Counted from the first letter of the stretch, positions 19,289 to 28,123 are shown. The stretch: 64,000 bases of DNA from Minwuia sp048007105 (GCF_048007105.1 NZ_CP180352.1:1054001-1118000); one strand, 5' to 3'. Made by a program: numbers and translations. Notes: generated by a model from the letters alone, not told the origin.

Positions 19289-19703
19289 CCGCTTCACCGG
19301 CTATTTCGAGGGGCTGGCGGAGACGGATCTGGCGCGGATCGGGGAGATCTATACCGAGGACGTGCACTTCGCCGATCCGTTCAGCGATTTCCGGGGCCTG
19401 CCGACCCTTACGGAAATCTTCCGCGGCATGTTCACCAAGATGCGCGACTACCGGCTGGTGATCGACGAGGCCGGGATGATCGGCCCGGATTCCGGTTTCG
19501 TGCGCTGGACCATGTCGGGTCATGTGAAGCAGCTCGGGCGGGACCTCTGGGTGGTCGAGGGCTGCAGCGTCATCCGCTTCGCCGATGACGGGCGTGTGCG
19601 CGAGCATATCGACTACTGGGACGCGGCCAGCCAGATGTACGAGCGCCTGCCCGTGATCGGATGGGTGCTGAGGAAGATCAGGGGCAGGCTGGCGCAGCAC
19701 TGA
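19236..19703 (+). CDS. NTF2-like/SnoaL-like protein
   Basis: The 155-residue protein has the cone-shaped NTF2 fold pattern: YFEGLAETDLARIGEIYTED, VHFADPFSDFRGLPTLTEIF, and a C-terminal REHIDYWDAASQMYERLP. Family members are isomerases, dehydratases or ligand binders, so function cannot be fixed. Its ATG lies 53 bases inside the SDR gene, an unusually long overlap, but no later in-frame start precedes the conserved core. Confidence 0.8.
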   Translation: MVSTSPSLATSPADGRLDRFTGYFEGLAETDLARIGEIYTEDVHFADPFSDFRGLPTLTEIFRGMFTKMRDYRLVIDEAGMIGPDSGFVRWTMSGHVKQLGRDLWVVEGCSVIRFADDGRVREHIDYWDAASQMYERLPVIGWVLRKIRGRLAQH

Positions 19704-19731
19704 CGCCGGCCCGCCCCCGACGTTCACGCCG

Positions 19732-21255
19732 TCAGCCGGCGGTTTCCTTCCACAGGTAACGGACGTCCGGCACGCCCTGGAACAGGTCCAGTTGGCCCTT
19801 CACCGACTTGCTGGTGATGACGTAATGCTTGCGGCCGCCGGTGTAGAAGATCGGCACCTCGTCGTTCATCAGCCGGATGACATCGCACATGGCCGCGTTC
19901 CGTGCATCCTGGGTGGGGGCGACGCGCATCTTCACGACCAGCTCGTCCATCGCGGGATTGACGTATTTGGCCAGGTTGTAGGGGCTCTTCGAATGCAGCA
20001 GCGCGAAGAGCTGCGGGCCGACATCGCCGGTATCGGCGATGCGCCAGCCGGAGACGTTGTAGTTGTTGGTGAAGACCCGCTGGCGCAGCTGGAGCTGATC
20101 CACCGGCGTCAGGCTGGCGGTCATGCCGGCGCGGCGCATCAGCTGCTGCGTGATCTCGCCATACTCGCGGCCGCGCTGGGTCGAGGTGTGGATGACCTCG
20201 AAGTCGAGCGGCTTGCCATGCTTGGCCTCGTAGGCGGCGGCGAGTTCCTTGGCCTTCGCCGTGTCATGGTCGCGGTAGCCAGCGTCGCACTGGACATCGG
20301 GACCGAGCGGATGCTCGATCGCCGGGACGGTGTCCTTGTAGGAGACCTTCAGATAGGCCTTCTGGTCCCAGGCGTGCTGGAAGGCGCGGCGCGCATCGAC
20401 ATCGTCGAAGGGCGGCTTGGCGTTGTTCAGGAAGCCCATGATCGTGCCGGCGCCGACGCGCGAGTTGACCACCAGACGGTCGTCCTTCTCGGCCTTCAGG
20501 ATGGTGTCGCCGCGGTCGGTCCAGATCATGTCGACCTCGCCCGACTGCAGCGCCGCGAAGCGGGTCGCCTGATCGGGAATGACGCGGAAGACAACGCGGT
20601 CCAGTTTGACCCTGTCGGCATCCCAGTAGTCCGGATTGCGGTCGACGATGAGGCGGTCGCCCGATCGCCACTCGGAGAACTTGAACGGCCCGGTGCCGAC
20701 CGGGTGCCGCATCTGCTTCTCCTCGTTCACGTTCCGGCTGGAGGGCACGAAGCTGCCGAAGCTGTAGGAGCCGTGCATGGTTTCCGCCGGCACCCAGGGA
20801 TGCGCGAGCTGGAAGGTGACCGTGTGGTCCCCGTCGGCGACGACGTTCTTCACCGGTCCGTAGAACAGCCGGCCGAAATACTTGTTGGCCGGATCCATCA
20901 GGCGGTTCCAGTGCTCGGCAACGTCACGGGCGGTGAAGTCGTCGCCATTGTGGAACTTCACGCCCTGTCGCAGCTGATAGGTGATCGAGGTGCCGTCCGG
21001 CGCGATCTCCCACGACGTGGCCAGTTGCGGGACAGCGCCGCCCTTGCCGTCCCATTCGGCAAGGCGCTCGGTCGTCGCGGCCATCACCGCACTGGCGGAG
21101 ATGCCCAGAACGTTGGCCTTCAGAGCCTCGAAGCCGCGCAGGTCGGTTTCCAGCGCAACCACCAGCGTCTTGTCGTCCGCCGCCGCCGGTATGGCGGCGC
21201 CGGCAAGTGCAAGCGCCGCAGCGACGCCTGCAACAAGGTGTTTCCGGGTCTTCAT
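19732..21255 (-). CDS. Peptide/opine-type ABC transporter substrate-binding protein (SBP family 5), copy A
   Basis: The 507-residue periplasmic protein has a signal peptide (AALALAGAAIPAAADD) and the SBP_bac_5 pattern: WEIAPDGTSITYQLRQGVKF, GTGPFKFSEWRSGDRLIVDR, NPDYWD. It should bind peptides or similar solutes for an oligopeptide-type importer. No permease or ATPase lies nearby. The ATG follows AGGGAGAAGGAAG. It is clearly paralogous along its length to the gene at 21357-22874, but a strong terminator separates them, so it may have its own promoter or depend on read-through. Confidence 0.92.
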   Translation of the reverse strand: MKTRKHLVAGVAAALALAGAAIPAAADDKTLVVALETDLRGFEALKANVLGISASAVMAATTERLAEWDGKGGAVPQLATSWEIAPDGTSITYQLRQGVKFHNGDDFTARDVAEHWNRLMDPANKYFGRLFYGPVKNVVADGDHTVTFQLAHPWVPAETMHGSYSFGSFVPSSRNVNEEKQMRHPVGTGPFKFSEWRSGDRLIVDRNPDYWDADRVKLDRVVFRVIPDQATRFAALQSGEVDMIWTDRGDTILKAEKDDRLVVNSRVGAGTIMGFLNNAKPPFDDVDARRAFQHAWDQKAYLKVSYKDTVPAIEHPLGPDVQCDAGYRDHDTAKAKELAAAYEAKHGKPLDFEVIHTSTQRGREYGEITQQLMRRAGMTASLTPVDQLQLRQRVFTNNYNVSGWRIADTGDVGPQLFALLHSKSPYNLAKYVNPAMDELVVKMRVAPTQDARNAAMCDVIRLMNDEVPIFYTGGRKHYVITSKSVKGQLDLFQGVPDVRYLWKETAG

Positions 21256-21300
21256 CTTCCTTCTCCCTGTGAGCGGGGCCGGTTTCTCCGGGCCCCAACG

Positions 21301-21331
21301 AAAAAGGCGCGGCGTCCGAAGACGCCGCGCC
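21301..21331 (-). terminator. Rho-independent terminator between the two binding-protein genes
   Basis: On the minus strand, an 11-bp perfect stem (GGCGCGGCGTC / GACGCCGCGCC) closed by a TTCG tetraloop is followed by TTTTT. It lies 26 bases after the stop of the upstream copy B and 46 bases before the start of copy A. A C(UUCG)G loop is exceptionally stable. It should end or strongly attenuate transcripts from 22874. Confidence 0.85.
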
Positions 21332-21356
21332 CCTCTCTGGCGGACTGTCATGTCCG

Positions 21357-22874
21357 TCAGTTGATCGTCAGGTAGCGTACGTCGGGTACGCCCTGATAGA
21401 GCGGGCGCATCCCGCTGATGCCCTTCTGGGTGATGGTGTAGTGCTTGCGGCCGCCGCGGTACTGGATCGGCACCTCGTCGTTCATCAGCCGCACCACGTT
21501 GCACATGGCCTCGGCGCGGGATTCCTCGGTGCCCGCCGTCCGCATCTTGACCAGCAACTCGTCCATCTTCGGGTTGTTGTACTTGGTCAGGTTGTACGGG
21601 CTCTTGGAATGCAGCAGCGCGAACAGCTGCGGTCCCACGTCCTGCGCGTCGGCGATGCGCCAGCCGGACATGTTGTAGTTGTTGGTGAACACCTTCTGGC
21701 GCAGCTGCAGCTGGTCGACCGGCTGCAGGTTCACCGTGATGCCGGCGCGGCGGTTGAGCTGCTGCATGATCTCGCCGGACTCGCGGCCGCGCTGGGTCGA
21801 GGTGTGGATCATCTCGTAGGCGATCGGCGACCCCGTGGCGGCTTCGGCCTTGGCGGCGAATTCCTTCGCCATGGCGTTGTCCGGGCCGCGGTAGCCAGCG
21901 TCGCAGGTCGAGGATGCGCCCAGCGGATGTTCGACCGCCGGCACGGTGTCCTTGAACGAGACCTTCAGATAGGTGGCCTGGTTCCAGGCGTGCTGCACGG
22001 CGCGGCGCGCGTCGACATTGTCGAAGGGCGGCTTGGCCGTGTTCATGAAGTTGATGATGGCGCCCTGGCCGACGCGGCTGTGCACCGTCAGCTTGCCGTC
22101 CTCCATCGCCTTCTCGATGGTGTCGCCACGGTCGGTCCAGATCACGTCGACATCGCCCGACAGCAGCGCCGCATAGCGGGTCGCCTGATCGGGAATGATG
22201 CGGAAGACCACGCGGTCGATCGAGACCTTGTCGGCGTCCCAGTAGTTCGGGTTCTTGTCCACGATCACCCGGTCGCCCGAGCGCCATTCGGTCAGCATGT
22301 AGGCGCCGGTGCCCACCGGTTCGCGGTTCATGGTGTCCTCGGCCACGGCCCGGCTGGACGGCACGTAGGTGCCGAAATTCACGCCTGCATGCAGCCGTTC
22401 CATCGGCAGCCAGGGGTGCTTCAGCTGGAAGCTCACCGTGTGGTCGCCGTCGGCCACGACCTTCTCGATCGGGCTGAAGAACAGGCGGCCGAAATACTTG
22501 TTGGCCGGATCCAGCAGGCGCGACCAGTGCTCGACCACGTCGCGCGCGGTGAAGTCGTCGCCATTGTGGAACTTCACGCCCTGGCGCAGCGTGAAGGTGT
22601 AGGTCTTGCCATCGGCCGAGGCGGTCCACTCGGTGGCCAGCTGCGGTTCGATGTTCTCGTCGGCGTCACGCTGGATCAGACGGTCGTTCGTCGCATTCAT
22701 CACCGTGCTGGCGGCGATGCCGAGGACGCGCGACTTGATGGCGTCGAAGCCGCGCAGATCCGTTTCGATGGCGACGGTCAGTTCCTTGGCGCCGGACGCC
22801 GACGGAGCTGACAGACCGGTAGCCAGTGCGGCGGTCGCGACCATCCCCGCGACCGCTCGTTTGAGCGAAATCAT
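21357..22874 (-). CDS. Peptide/opine-type ABC transporter substrate-binding protein (SBP family 5), copy B
   Basis: The 505-residue protein has a signal peptide (MVATAALATGLSAPSASGA) and the same SBP_bac_5 blocks as copy A (YTFTLRQGVKFHNGDDFTAR, GTGAYMLTEWRSGDRVIVDK, NPNYWD, VPDVRYL). The two differ in the region after LGPDVQC/LGASSTC, which may shift specificity. The start follows GGGAGGTAG. A terminator follows it. No transporter membrane genes are present in the window for this type of SBP. Confidence 0.92.
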   Translation of the reverse strand: MISLKRAVAGMVATAALATGLSAPSASGAKELTVAIETDLRGFDAIKSRVLGIAASTVMNATNDRLIQRDADENIEPQLATEWTASADGKTYTFTLRQGVKFHNGDDFTARDVVEHWSRLLDPANKYFGRLFFSPIEKVVADGDHTVSFQLKHPWLPMERLHAGVNFGTYVPSSRAVAEDTMNREPVGTGAYMLTEWRSGDRVIVDKNPNYWDADKVSIDRVVFRIIPDQATRYAALLSGDVDVIWTDRGDTIEKAMEDGKLTVHSRVGQGAIINFMNTAKPPFDNVDARRAVQHAWNQATYLKVSFKDTVPAVEHPLGASSTCDAGYRGPDNAMAKEFAAKAEAATGSPIAYEMIHTSTQRGRESGEIMQQLNRRAGITVNLQPVDQLQLRQKVFTNNYNMSGWRIADAQDVGPQLFALLHSKSPYNLTKYNNPKMDELLVKMRTAGTEESRAEAMCNVVRLMNDEVPIQYRGGRKHYTITQKGISGMRPLYQGVPDVRYLTIN

Positions 22875-22990
22875 ATTCTACCTCCCTGTTGCGGAAATCT
22901 TTTCGTTTCCGTGGCGGGAAGTGTCACCCCGTACCGGCGACCGGTCAACACACTGTTGAACCGCGGTCAGTTGCGCTGCGGCCGCGAACA

Positions 22991-23004
22991 CGCCAATTCT
23001 GGCG
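22991..23004. promoter_or_regulatory. Short palindrome CGCCA-ATTC-TGGCG, copy 1
   Basis: The 14-mer lies 14 bases before the DOPA-dioxygenase-like ATG and next to its ribosome site. The identical 14-mer occurs at 61859-61872 upstream of an AraC gene. The 5-bp arms could be a regulator half-site pair; chance is also possible at this length. Confidence 0.3.
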
Positions 23005-23018
23005 GGAAGGAGAACGCC

Positions 23019-23393
23019 ATGACCGACCATCCGAACCCGCGCCCGGCCAGCGACATCGAGGGCTACCACGCCCACATCTATTACCGGAACGACGCCGAGA
23101 AGGCAGAGGCCGCGGTGCTGCGCAGCCAGCTGTCCGCCGTCTTCGAGGTCGAGCTGGGGCGCTGGCGGGACCAGCCGGTCGGCCCGCATCCCCTGCCGAT
23201 GTACCAGGTCGCCTTCGGGGTGGAGGAGTTTCCGGAATTCGTGCCCTGGCTGATGCTGAACCGGCGCGACCTGACCATCCTGATCCATCCCCGCACCGGC
23301 GAGGACGTGCCCGACCACGAGACCTTCCCGCTCTGGCTGGGCGAGAAACTGCCGCTGGACGTTGAGTTCCTGCGCCAGTTCGACAGGGCCTAG
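23019..23393 (+). CDS. DOPA 4,5-dioxygenase family protein
   Basis: The 124-residue protein matches the small extradiol-type DOPA dioxygenase family: HAHIYYRNDAEKAEAAVLR near the N-terminus, GPHPLPMYQVAF, and the metal-ligand region ILIHPRTGEDVPDHE. Bacterial members may cleave catecholic rings or simply share the fold. The ATG at 23019 follows GGAAGGAGAACGCC. It stands alone on the + strand, diverging from the copy B binding protein. Confidence 0.82.
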   Translation: MTDHPNPRPASDIEGYHAHIYYRNDAEKAEAAVLRSQLSAVFEVELGRWRDQPVGPHPLPMYQVAFGVEEFPEFVPWLMLNRRDLTILIHPRTGEDVPDHETFPLWLGEKLPLDVEFLRQFDRA

Positions 23394-23411
23394 GTCGGCC
23401 CATCCTCCGCC

Positions 23412-23497
23412 GTCACCCCGGCCTTGAGCCGGGGTCCGGAGCGGCTTCGCCGCAAGACTGACGATCGACCGGATGCCGGCTCGGGGGCCGGCATGAC
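23412..23497. repeat. REPIN-like paired palindrome, copy 2
   Basis: It begins GTCACCCCGGCC and ends GCCGGCATGAC, with end palindromes CCCCGGCCTTGAGCCGGGG and GCCGGCTCGGGGGCCGGC and the inner GCGGCTTCGCCGC hairpin. It separates two convergent genes. Confidence 0.75.
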
Positions 23498-23524
23498 GTC
23501 AGTGGTTTGCGGTGCCTTTCCGCC

Positions 23525-24253
23525 TCAGATCTGCAGCGAATAGCCGCCGTCGGCAGCCAGCGTCTGGCCGGTGACGAAGCCGGCGATGTCGTTGGAGGCG
23601 AGGAACAGCACCGGGCCGACCATGTCCTCCGGTTCGCCCCAGCGGCGCATCGGCGTCTTCTGCACGATGGCGTCGGAGATCTGCTCGTTCGTGTGGCTGA
23701 CCTCGGTGATGTTGGTCTTCACATAGCCGGGCGCGAGACCGTTGACGCGGATCTGGTCCTTGGCGAAGGCGACGGCCAGTGTCTTGGTCAGGTTGACGAC
23801 GGCGGCCTTGGAAGCGCCGTAGGCCGGGTTGCCGCGCACCGCGCCGAAGGCGGCCAGCGAGGCGACGTTGACGATGGCGCCGCGGCGCTTGGCCAGCTTC
23901 GGCCGGAAGCCGGTGCAGAGCTGCATCACCGCGTTGATGTTGACTTCCATCACCCGCCGGAAGCCCTCCATCTCGAACTCCTGACCGCGATAGAGCACCA
24001 TGGCCCCGTTGTTGATCAGCACGTCCAGCGCGTCGATCGAGCCGATCAGTCGGTCGACCTGGTCCGGATCGCCGGCGTCGAACTGCCGGACGTCGAGCCC
24101 GTGCAGGTCGGTGTCATAGGCCTCGCGCGGCTTCGTGCCCGTCACGGTGACCGCCGCGCCGAGCTCACGGAAGGCGCGGGCCATGGCGTTGCCCATGCCG
24201 TTGGTGCCGCCGGTGATCAGCACCCGCCTGCCGGTGAAATCGAACTGCTTCAT
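23525..24253 (-). CDS. Short-chain dehydrogenase/reductase
   Basis: The 242-residue classical SDR has the cofactor loop TGGTNGMGNAMA, NNGAMV, the catalytic YGASK (about residue 150) and LASNDIAGFVTGQTLAADGG near the end. The pattern resembles 3-oxoacyl-ACP-reductase-like and sugar/hydroxy-acid SDRs; substrate unknown. The ATG follows GGGAGGGGACTTTCA. No operon partner is visible. Confidence 0.9.
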   Translation of the reverse strand: MKQFDFTGRRVLITGGTNGMGNAMARAFRELGAAVTVTGTKPREAYDTDLHGLDVRQFDAGDPDQVDRLIGSIDALDVLINNGAMVLYRGQEFEMEGFRRVMEVNINAVMQLCTGFRPKLAKRRGAIVNVASLAAFGAVRGNPAYGASKAAVVNLTKTLAVAFAKDQIRVNGLAPGYVKTNITEVSHTNEQISDAIVQKTPMRRWGEPEDMVGPVLFLASNDIAGFVTGQTLAADGGYSLQI

Positions 24254-24455
24254 TGAAAGTCCCCTCCCTCATCCGGTTTGACCTTCCGGGCCCTGCGCAT
24301 GACCTGCGCCGCGTGCTGCCCGGCCGGAGTCCGGCTTGTTGGCAATACCGGCTTCGAATTGCCTTTCAAAGCCGCAATAATCCTTCACCGGAGCTCCGGG
24401 CCCGGATCAAGGGCCGACATTGCTCGATGTATCGGAATACGAAGGCAACCTCAGA

Positions 24456-24977
24456 ATGAAGACTGATGCAGTCCGGATGAGCCTTCCAAGATCCAGCATG
24501 AGTGGTTTCTGCAAGGTGATTTTCGCCCTTGTAGTCTGCTGGCCGAATCTGGCGGCCGCCGGCTCGTATGAGATCAGCCAGGGTCTGGCCGAGATGCAAT
24601 TCATACCGGTATGCGTCGGTAGGCAAGAGACCGTCCGTTATGCGCGCATGCTGAGAACCTATATCGATCGCCATCCAGGCACCACTCTACCCGTTGCCTT
24701 GGCAAAGACATCAGGGCAGTTGATCGGCAATGGCGGGGATGATTTCAACTGCTATTACATGGATGCAAAGCCCATATACTATCATGACCCGCCGGATGTG
24801 ATCGATTTTGCCCGAGAATTCGGCATAATCATCAAAAGATTCAATGGATCCGATCTTCTGTTCGCAAGAGCGGACATCATTGACGGCGCTGGAAAGATCA
24901 TTACGGCCCGCGAAGTGGGAGATCTCATGTTTGTCCTCCCCTTCAATCCGGAAGAGGTCAAACGAAAGGCACACTAG
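24456..24977 (+). CDS. Small secreted protein of unknown function, composition unlike neighbours
   Basis: The 173-residue product has a probable signal peptide (FCKVIFALVVCWPNLAAAG) and a mature part with at least two Cys (VCVG; DFNCYY). The stretch VCVGRQETVRYARMLRTYID faintly recalls Rap1a/Tai-type proteins, too weak to name it. Codon use includes ATA and AGA codons rare around it, and GC is lower (30 of 60 in 24841-24900). The ATG at 24456 follows GAAGG; other starts are at 24420 (TTG) and 24498. Its 3' end overlaps the end of tyrC by 20 bases head-on. Confidence 0.55.
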   Translation: MKTDAVRMSLPRSSMSGFCKVIFALVVCWPNLAAAGSYEISQGLAEMQFIPVCVGRQETVRYARMLRTYIDRHPGTTLPVALAKTSGQLIGNGGDDFNCYYMDAKPIYYHDPPDVIDFAREFGIIIKRFNGSDLLFARADIIDGAGKIITAREVGDLMFVLPFNPEEVKRKAH

Positions 24978-25977
24978 AGGCGGCAAATGTCTGAGCCCGT
25001 TCGGTGAGTCCGGCTATCCGCTGCCGGCGAATACGGAAGGGCCCTATTTTTCCTCCGGCGGCACGTCGCTGGCCGAAGTTCGGTGCGTCCGTCTCCTGGC
25101 CGGCATCGATGATGGCGCGGCGGATCTCGCGGGTGCGGGTGAACAGGTTGAACAACGTCTCCCCGTCGCCCCATCGGATCGCGCGCTGCAGCGCCGTCAG
25201 GTCCTCGCTGAAGCGGCCGAGCATCTCCAGCACGGCTTCCCGGTTGTTCAGGAAGACGTCGCGCCACATGGTCGGATCGGAGGCGGCGATACGGGTGAAG
25301 TCGCGGAAGCCGGCGGCGGAGAACTTGATCACCTCCGACTTGGTCACGGCCTCCAGATCGTCCGCGGTGCCGACGATGTTGTAGGCGATCAGGTGCGGGA
25401 TGTGGCTGGTGATGGCCAGCACCTGGTCGTGGTGCTTCGCGTCCATCTCCTCGACCAGCGCGCCCATGCCTTCCCAGAAGCTCCGGACCCGCGCGACGGA
25501 GTCCGCATCGGCGTGGCCGTTGGGCGTGATGATGGTCCAGCGGTTCCGGAACAGGCTGGCGAAACCGGCGGCCGGGCCGGAATTCTCGGTGCCGGCGATC
25601 GGGTGGGCGGGCACGAAACGGGCATGCGCGGGGAGAACGGGGCCGACCGCCTCGACGATCTTCTCCTTCACCGAGCCGACGTCGGAGACGATGGTGCCTT
25701 CGGCCAGCTCGCCGGCGATCTCGTGGGCAATGCCGCCCATCGCGCCCGGCGGGGTGCAGAGGATCACCAGATCGGCGCCGCGCACCGCCTCGGCGTTGGA
25801 GGCGAAGGCTTCCTCGACCAGACTGAGTTCCAGCGCCGTCTTGCGGTGCGCCGGGTCCGGCGTGGCGCAGACGATGGTCTCCGCCAGCCCGTTCTCGCGG
25901 GCCGCATGGGCAATGGAAGAGGCGATCAGGCCGATGCCGATCAGGCACAGCCTCCGGAAAGGTACGAAGTCGGACAT
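24958..25977 (-). CDS. tyrC: Prephenate/arogenate dehydrogenase TyrC; C-terminus probably frame-shifted
   Basis: TyrC oxidatively decarboxylates prephenate or arogenate in tyrosine synthesis. The 339-residue protein has the Rossmann motif LIGIGLIASSIAHA, the catalytic His region FVPAHPIAGTENSG, and ITSHIPHLIAYNIVG. The usual C-terminal segment RRAIIDAGQETDAPNFGQ is followed by about 35 residues that look like the wrong frame (RRAAGGKIGPFRIRR). In the +1 frame the sequence reads DVPPEEK and stops at 25044, which would be a more normal end. The ATG overlaps the hisC stop by one base. Confidence 0.92.
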   Translation of the reverse strand: MSDFVPFRRLCLIGIGLIASSIAHAARENGLAETIVCATPDPAHRKTALELSLVEEAFASNAEAVRGADLVILCTPPGAMGGIAHEIAGELAEGTIVSDVGSVKEKIVEAVGPVLPAHARFVPAHPIAGTENSGPAAGFASLFRNRWTIITPNGHADADSVARVRSFWEGMGALVEEMDAKHHDQVLAITSHIPHLIAYNIVGTADDLEAVTKSEVIKFSAAGFRDFTRIAASDPTMWRDVFLNNREAVLEMLGRFSEDLTALQRAIRWGDGETLFNLFTRTREIRRAIIDAGQETDAPNFGQRRAAGGKIGPFRIRRQRIAGLTERAQTFAASSVPFV

Positions 25978-27065
25978 CAGCTCGACAGGAACTCTTTCAG
26001 AGACCCGATCACCGCCAGGTTGTCATCCTCGGTCCCCACCGTGATGCGCAGGCAGTCCGGCAGGCCGTAGCCGGCCACGGGTCGGACGATGATGCCACGC
26101 TTCTTCAGGAAGGCGTCGGCCGCCTGCGCCTGCGCCTCGCCGCCGGGGAACCGGGCCAGCGCGAAATTGCCGATGGAGGAGGTGACCTCCAGGCCCATGC
26201 CGCGCAGCGCCTCGATCAGCCTTGGCAGCCAGATGTCGTTGTGGGTCCGCGCCGCGTCGATATGGGCGGTGTCCGACAGCGCCGCGATGGCGGCGGCCTG
26301 CGCGGCCAGATTGACGTTGAACGGCCCCCGCGCGCGGTGGAGCACGCCGATCACCTCTGCCGGCGCATAGCCCCAGCCGACCCGCAGCCCGGCCAGGCCG
26401 AAGATCTTCGAGAAGGTCCGCAGCATCATCGTGTTGTCGGTGCGGCCGGCCAGCTCGACGCCGGCGTCATAGTCGTTGCGGCTGACATATTCGGCATAGG
26501 CGGCGTCGATCACCAGCAGGATGTCGTCCCGCAGGCCCTCGCGCAGGCGCTCGACCTCGCCGCGCGGCAGATAGGTGCCGGTCGGGTTGTTCGGATTGGC
26601 CAGGAAGCAGATGCGGGTCCGCTCGGTCACCTTGTCCAGCAGCGCGTCGACACTGGCGGTCAGGTCGGTCTCCGGCGCCATCACCGGCGTCGCGCCATTG
26701 GCCTTCGCCGCGATCGGGTACATCAGGAAGCCGTGCCGGCTGAACAGGACCTCGTCGCCCGGACCGGCATAGGCAGAGACCAGCAGGCTGATCAGCTCGT
26801 CCGAACCGTTGGAGCAGATCAGCCGGTCGGGATCGAGACCGTAATGCGCGCCCAGCGCCTTCCTCAGCTTCACCGCGCCGCCGTCCGGATACTCGGAGAT
26901 CCGCGTGGCGACATCGCGCAGCGCCTCGATGGCGCGCCGGCTCGGACCCAGCGGGGTCTCGTTGGCCGACAGCTTGCGGACATTCGCCAGGCCCTCGATT
27001 TCCGATTCACCGCCCTTGTAGGGGGTGATGTCCATCAGGCCGGGCTGCGGGGTGGGCGTGGTCAT
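25977..27065 (-). CDS. hisC: Histidinol-phosphate / aromatic aminotransferase
   Basis: The 362-residue class II PLP aminotransferase has the PLP-Lys segment LRTFSKIFGLAGLRVGWGYA, NPNNPTGTYLP and the ligand region VIDAAYAEYV. Located between a chorismate mutase gene and tyrC, it may serve mainly as an aromatic (phenylpyruvate, 4-hydroxyphenylpyruvate or prephenate) aminotransferase, while also able to act in histidine synthesis. It starts about 10 bases after the mutase stop. Confidence 0.93.
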   Translation of the reverse strand: MTTPTPQPGLMDITPYKGGESEIEGLANVRKLSANETPLGPSRRAIEALRDVATRISEYPDGGAVKLRKALGAHYGLDPDRLICSNGSDELISLLVSAYAGPGDEVLFSRHGFLMYPIAAKANGATPVMAPETDLTASVDALLDKVTERTRICFLANPNNPTGTYLPRGEVERLREGLRDDILLVIDAAYAEYVSRNDYDAGVELAGRTDNTMMLRTFSKIFGLAGLRVGWGYAPAEVIGVLHRARGPFNVNLAAQAAAIAALSDTAHIDAARTHNDIWLPRLIEALRGMGLEVTSSIGNFALARFPGGEAQAQAADAFLKKRGIIVRPVAGYGLPDCLRITVGTEDDNLAVIGSLKEFLSS

Positions 27066-27075
27066 GGAGTTCTCC

Positions 27076-27948
27076 TCAATCGCCGTCCAGCACGCCGACC
27101 GGGCGCGGCGCGGCGCCGACCGCGAGGACGGAACTGATCGTTCCGCCCGACGCCGCCTCGACGCGGCGCAGCCTCTCGTCGTCGCGTCCGACGAAGCCCT
27201 GGACCTCGAGCAGCAGGTGCATGTAGCCCTCGGTCTGGCGCGCCACCATGACGCCGCCGGCCAGATCGGCCTCCTTCAGGATGCCGCTTAGGCGGGTGCG
27301 GGACAGTTCGGGGTCGGTGCGGGCGATCAGATAGCTGGTGTCGTCGCCCGAGGCCTCGGGCGGATAGGTGGCCACCACCATCATGCGCCGGCTCTCGAAG
27401 CGGCCGGTCGCGCTCTCGTAGAAGGGCAGCACGCCGACGATGTTCATGGTCTCGCTGTCCTCGGCGGCCAGATTCGGCCACCAGGGCTGCGCCTCGTCAT
27501 GCTCGGGCCAGGGCAGCACGCCGATAGCGCCATTGCCCTCGCCGGCTTCCTGCAGCACCCGCTGCGGGCTGCCGCAGAGACGGATCGGCGTCAGCACGCC
27601 GAAATGGTTGCGCACCAGATCCCAGTGCGAGATCGACCGCTCCGGCGCGTAGAGCGCCACGCGCAGCGGCTGCTGCATGAAGCAGGCGGCCGACATGATC
27701 TCGCGCCAGATGCGCGCGACCGTCGCCGCGGGCAGGGCGCCGTCATGGCGCTCCAGCAGTCCGCGCATCAGGCCGGCCTCGCGGCCCGGCCGGACGAAGG
27801 CGGCATTGGAGCCTCCGGCGGTGCGCTTGGCCAGTCCGATGCGCTTGACCACGGCCGCACGCTCCCGCAACAGGCGGTGCAGCTCGCCGTCGATGCGGTC
27901 GATCTCTTCGCGCAGCTTGTCGAGGCTTGCCGTGGTGTCTTCCGGCAT
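27076..27948 (-). CDS. Chorismate mutase with C-terminal prephenate-dehydratase-like region
   Basis: The N-terminal 90 residues (LREEIDRIDGELHRLLRERA ... FVRPGREAGLMRGLLERH) are an AroQ-type chorismate mutase that converts chorismate to prephenate. The remainder (about 100-290) has the size and layout of a periplasmic-binding-like plus ACT-like regulatory region (SYLIARTDPELSRTRLSGIL), as in P-proteins, but the usual dehydratase TRF motif is not evident, so dehydratase activity is doubtful. The start at 27948 is chosen because AGGGCCGGA precedes that ATG; a start at 28059 would overlap no real signal. It heads the mutase-hisC-tyrC operon. Confidence 0.8.
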   Translation of the reverse strand: MPEDTTASLDKLREEIDRIDGELHRLLRERAAVVKRIGLAKRTAGGSNAAFVRPGREAGLMRGLLERHDGALPAATVARIWREIMSAACFMQQPLRVALYAPERSISHWDLVRNHFGVLTPIRLCGSPQRVLQEAGEGNGAIGVLPWPEHDEAQPWWPNLAAEDSETMNIVGVLPFYESATGRFESRRMMVVATYPPEASGDDTSYLIARTDPELSRTRLSGILKEADLAGGVMVARQTEGYMHLLLEVQGFVGRDDERLRRVEAASGGTISSVLAVGAAPRPVGVLDGD

Positions 27949-28123
27949 TCCGGCCCTCATTCCCTCATCGTCCCCAGGCGGCGGCGGAGCATAGTCAGAA
28001 GCACCCTTTGCGCAAAGCGTCAATCGCAGCGCCTGCGGCACCTTGAGCTTGCTGGACAACCACGGAGGGCGCTGCTACTCACGCCTGCTGGAAATCCACA
28101 CATGCGAGGGGGCGGGTCCGCCG

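Noticed and set aside
19732..22629. 965-codon minus-strand frame spanning both binding-protein genes
   Set aside because: Only the last 507 codons are the real copy A; the first part is an out-of-frame reading of copy B, Arg/Gly-rich, and a terminator lies in the middle.
25977..27065. hisC as part of a histidine operon
   Set aside because: Neighbours are chorismate mutase and tyrC; no other his gene is present.
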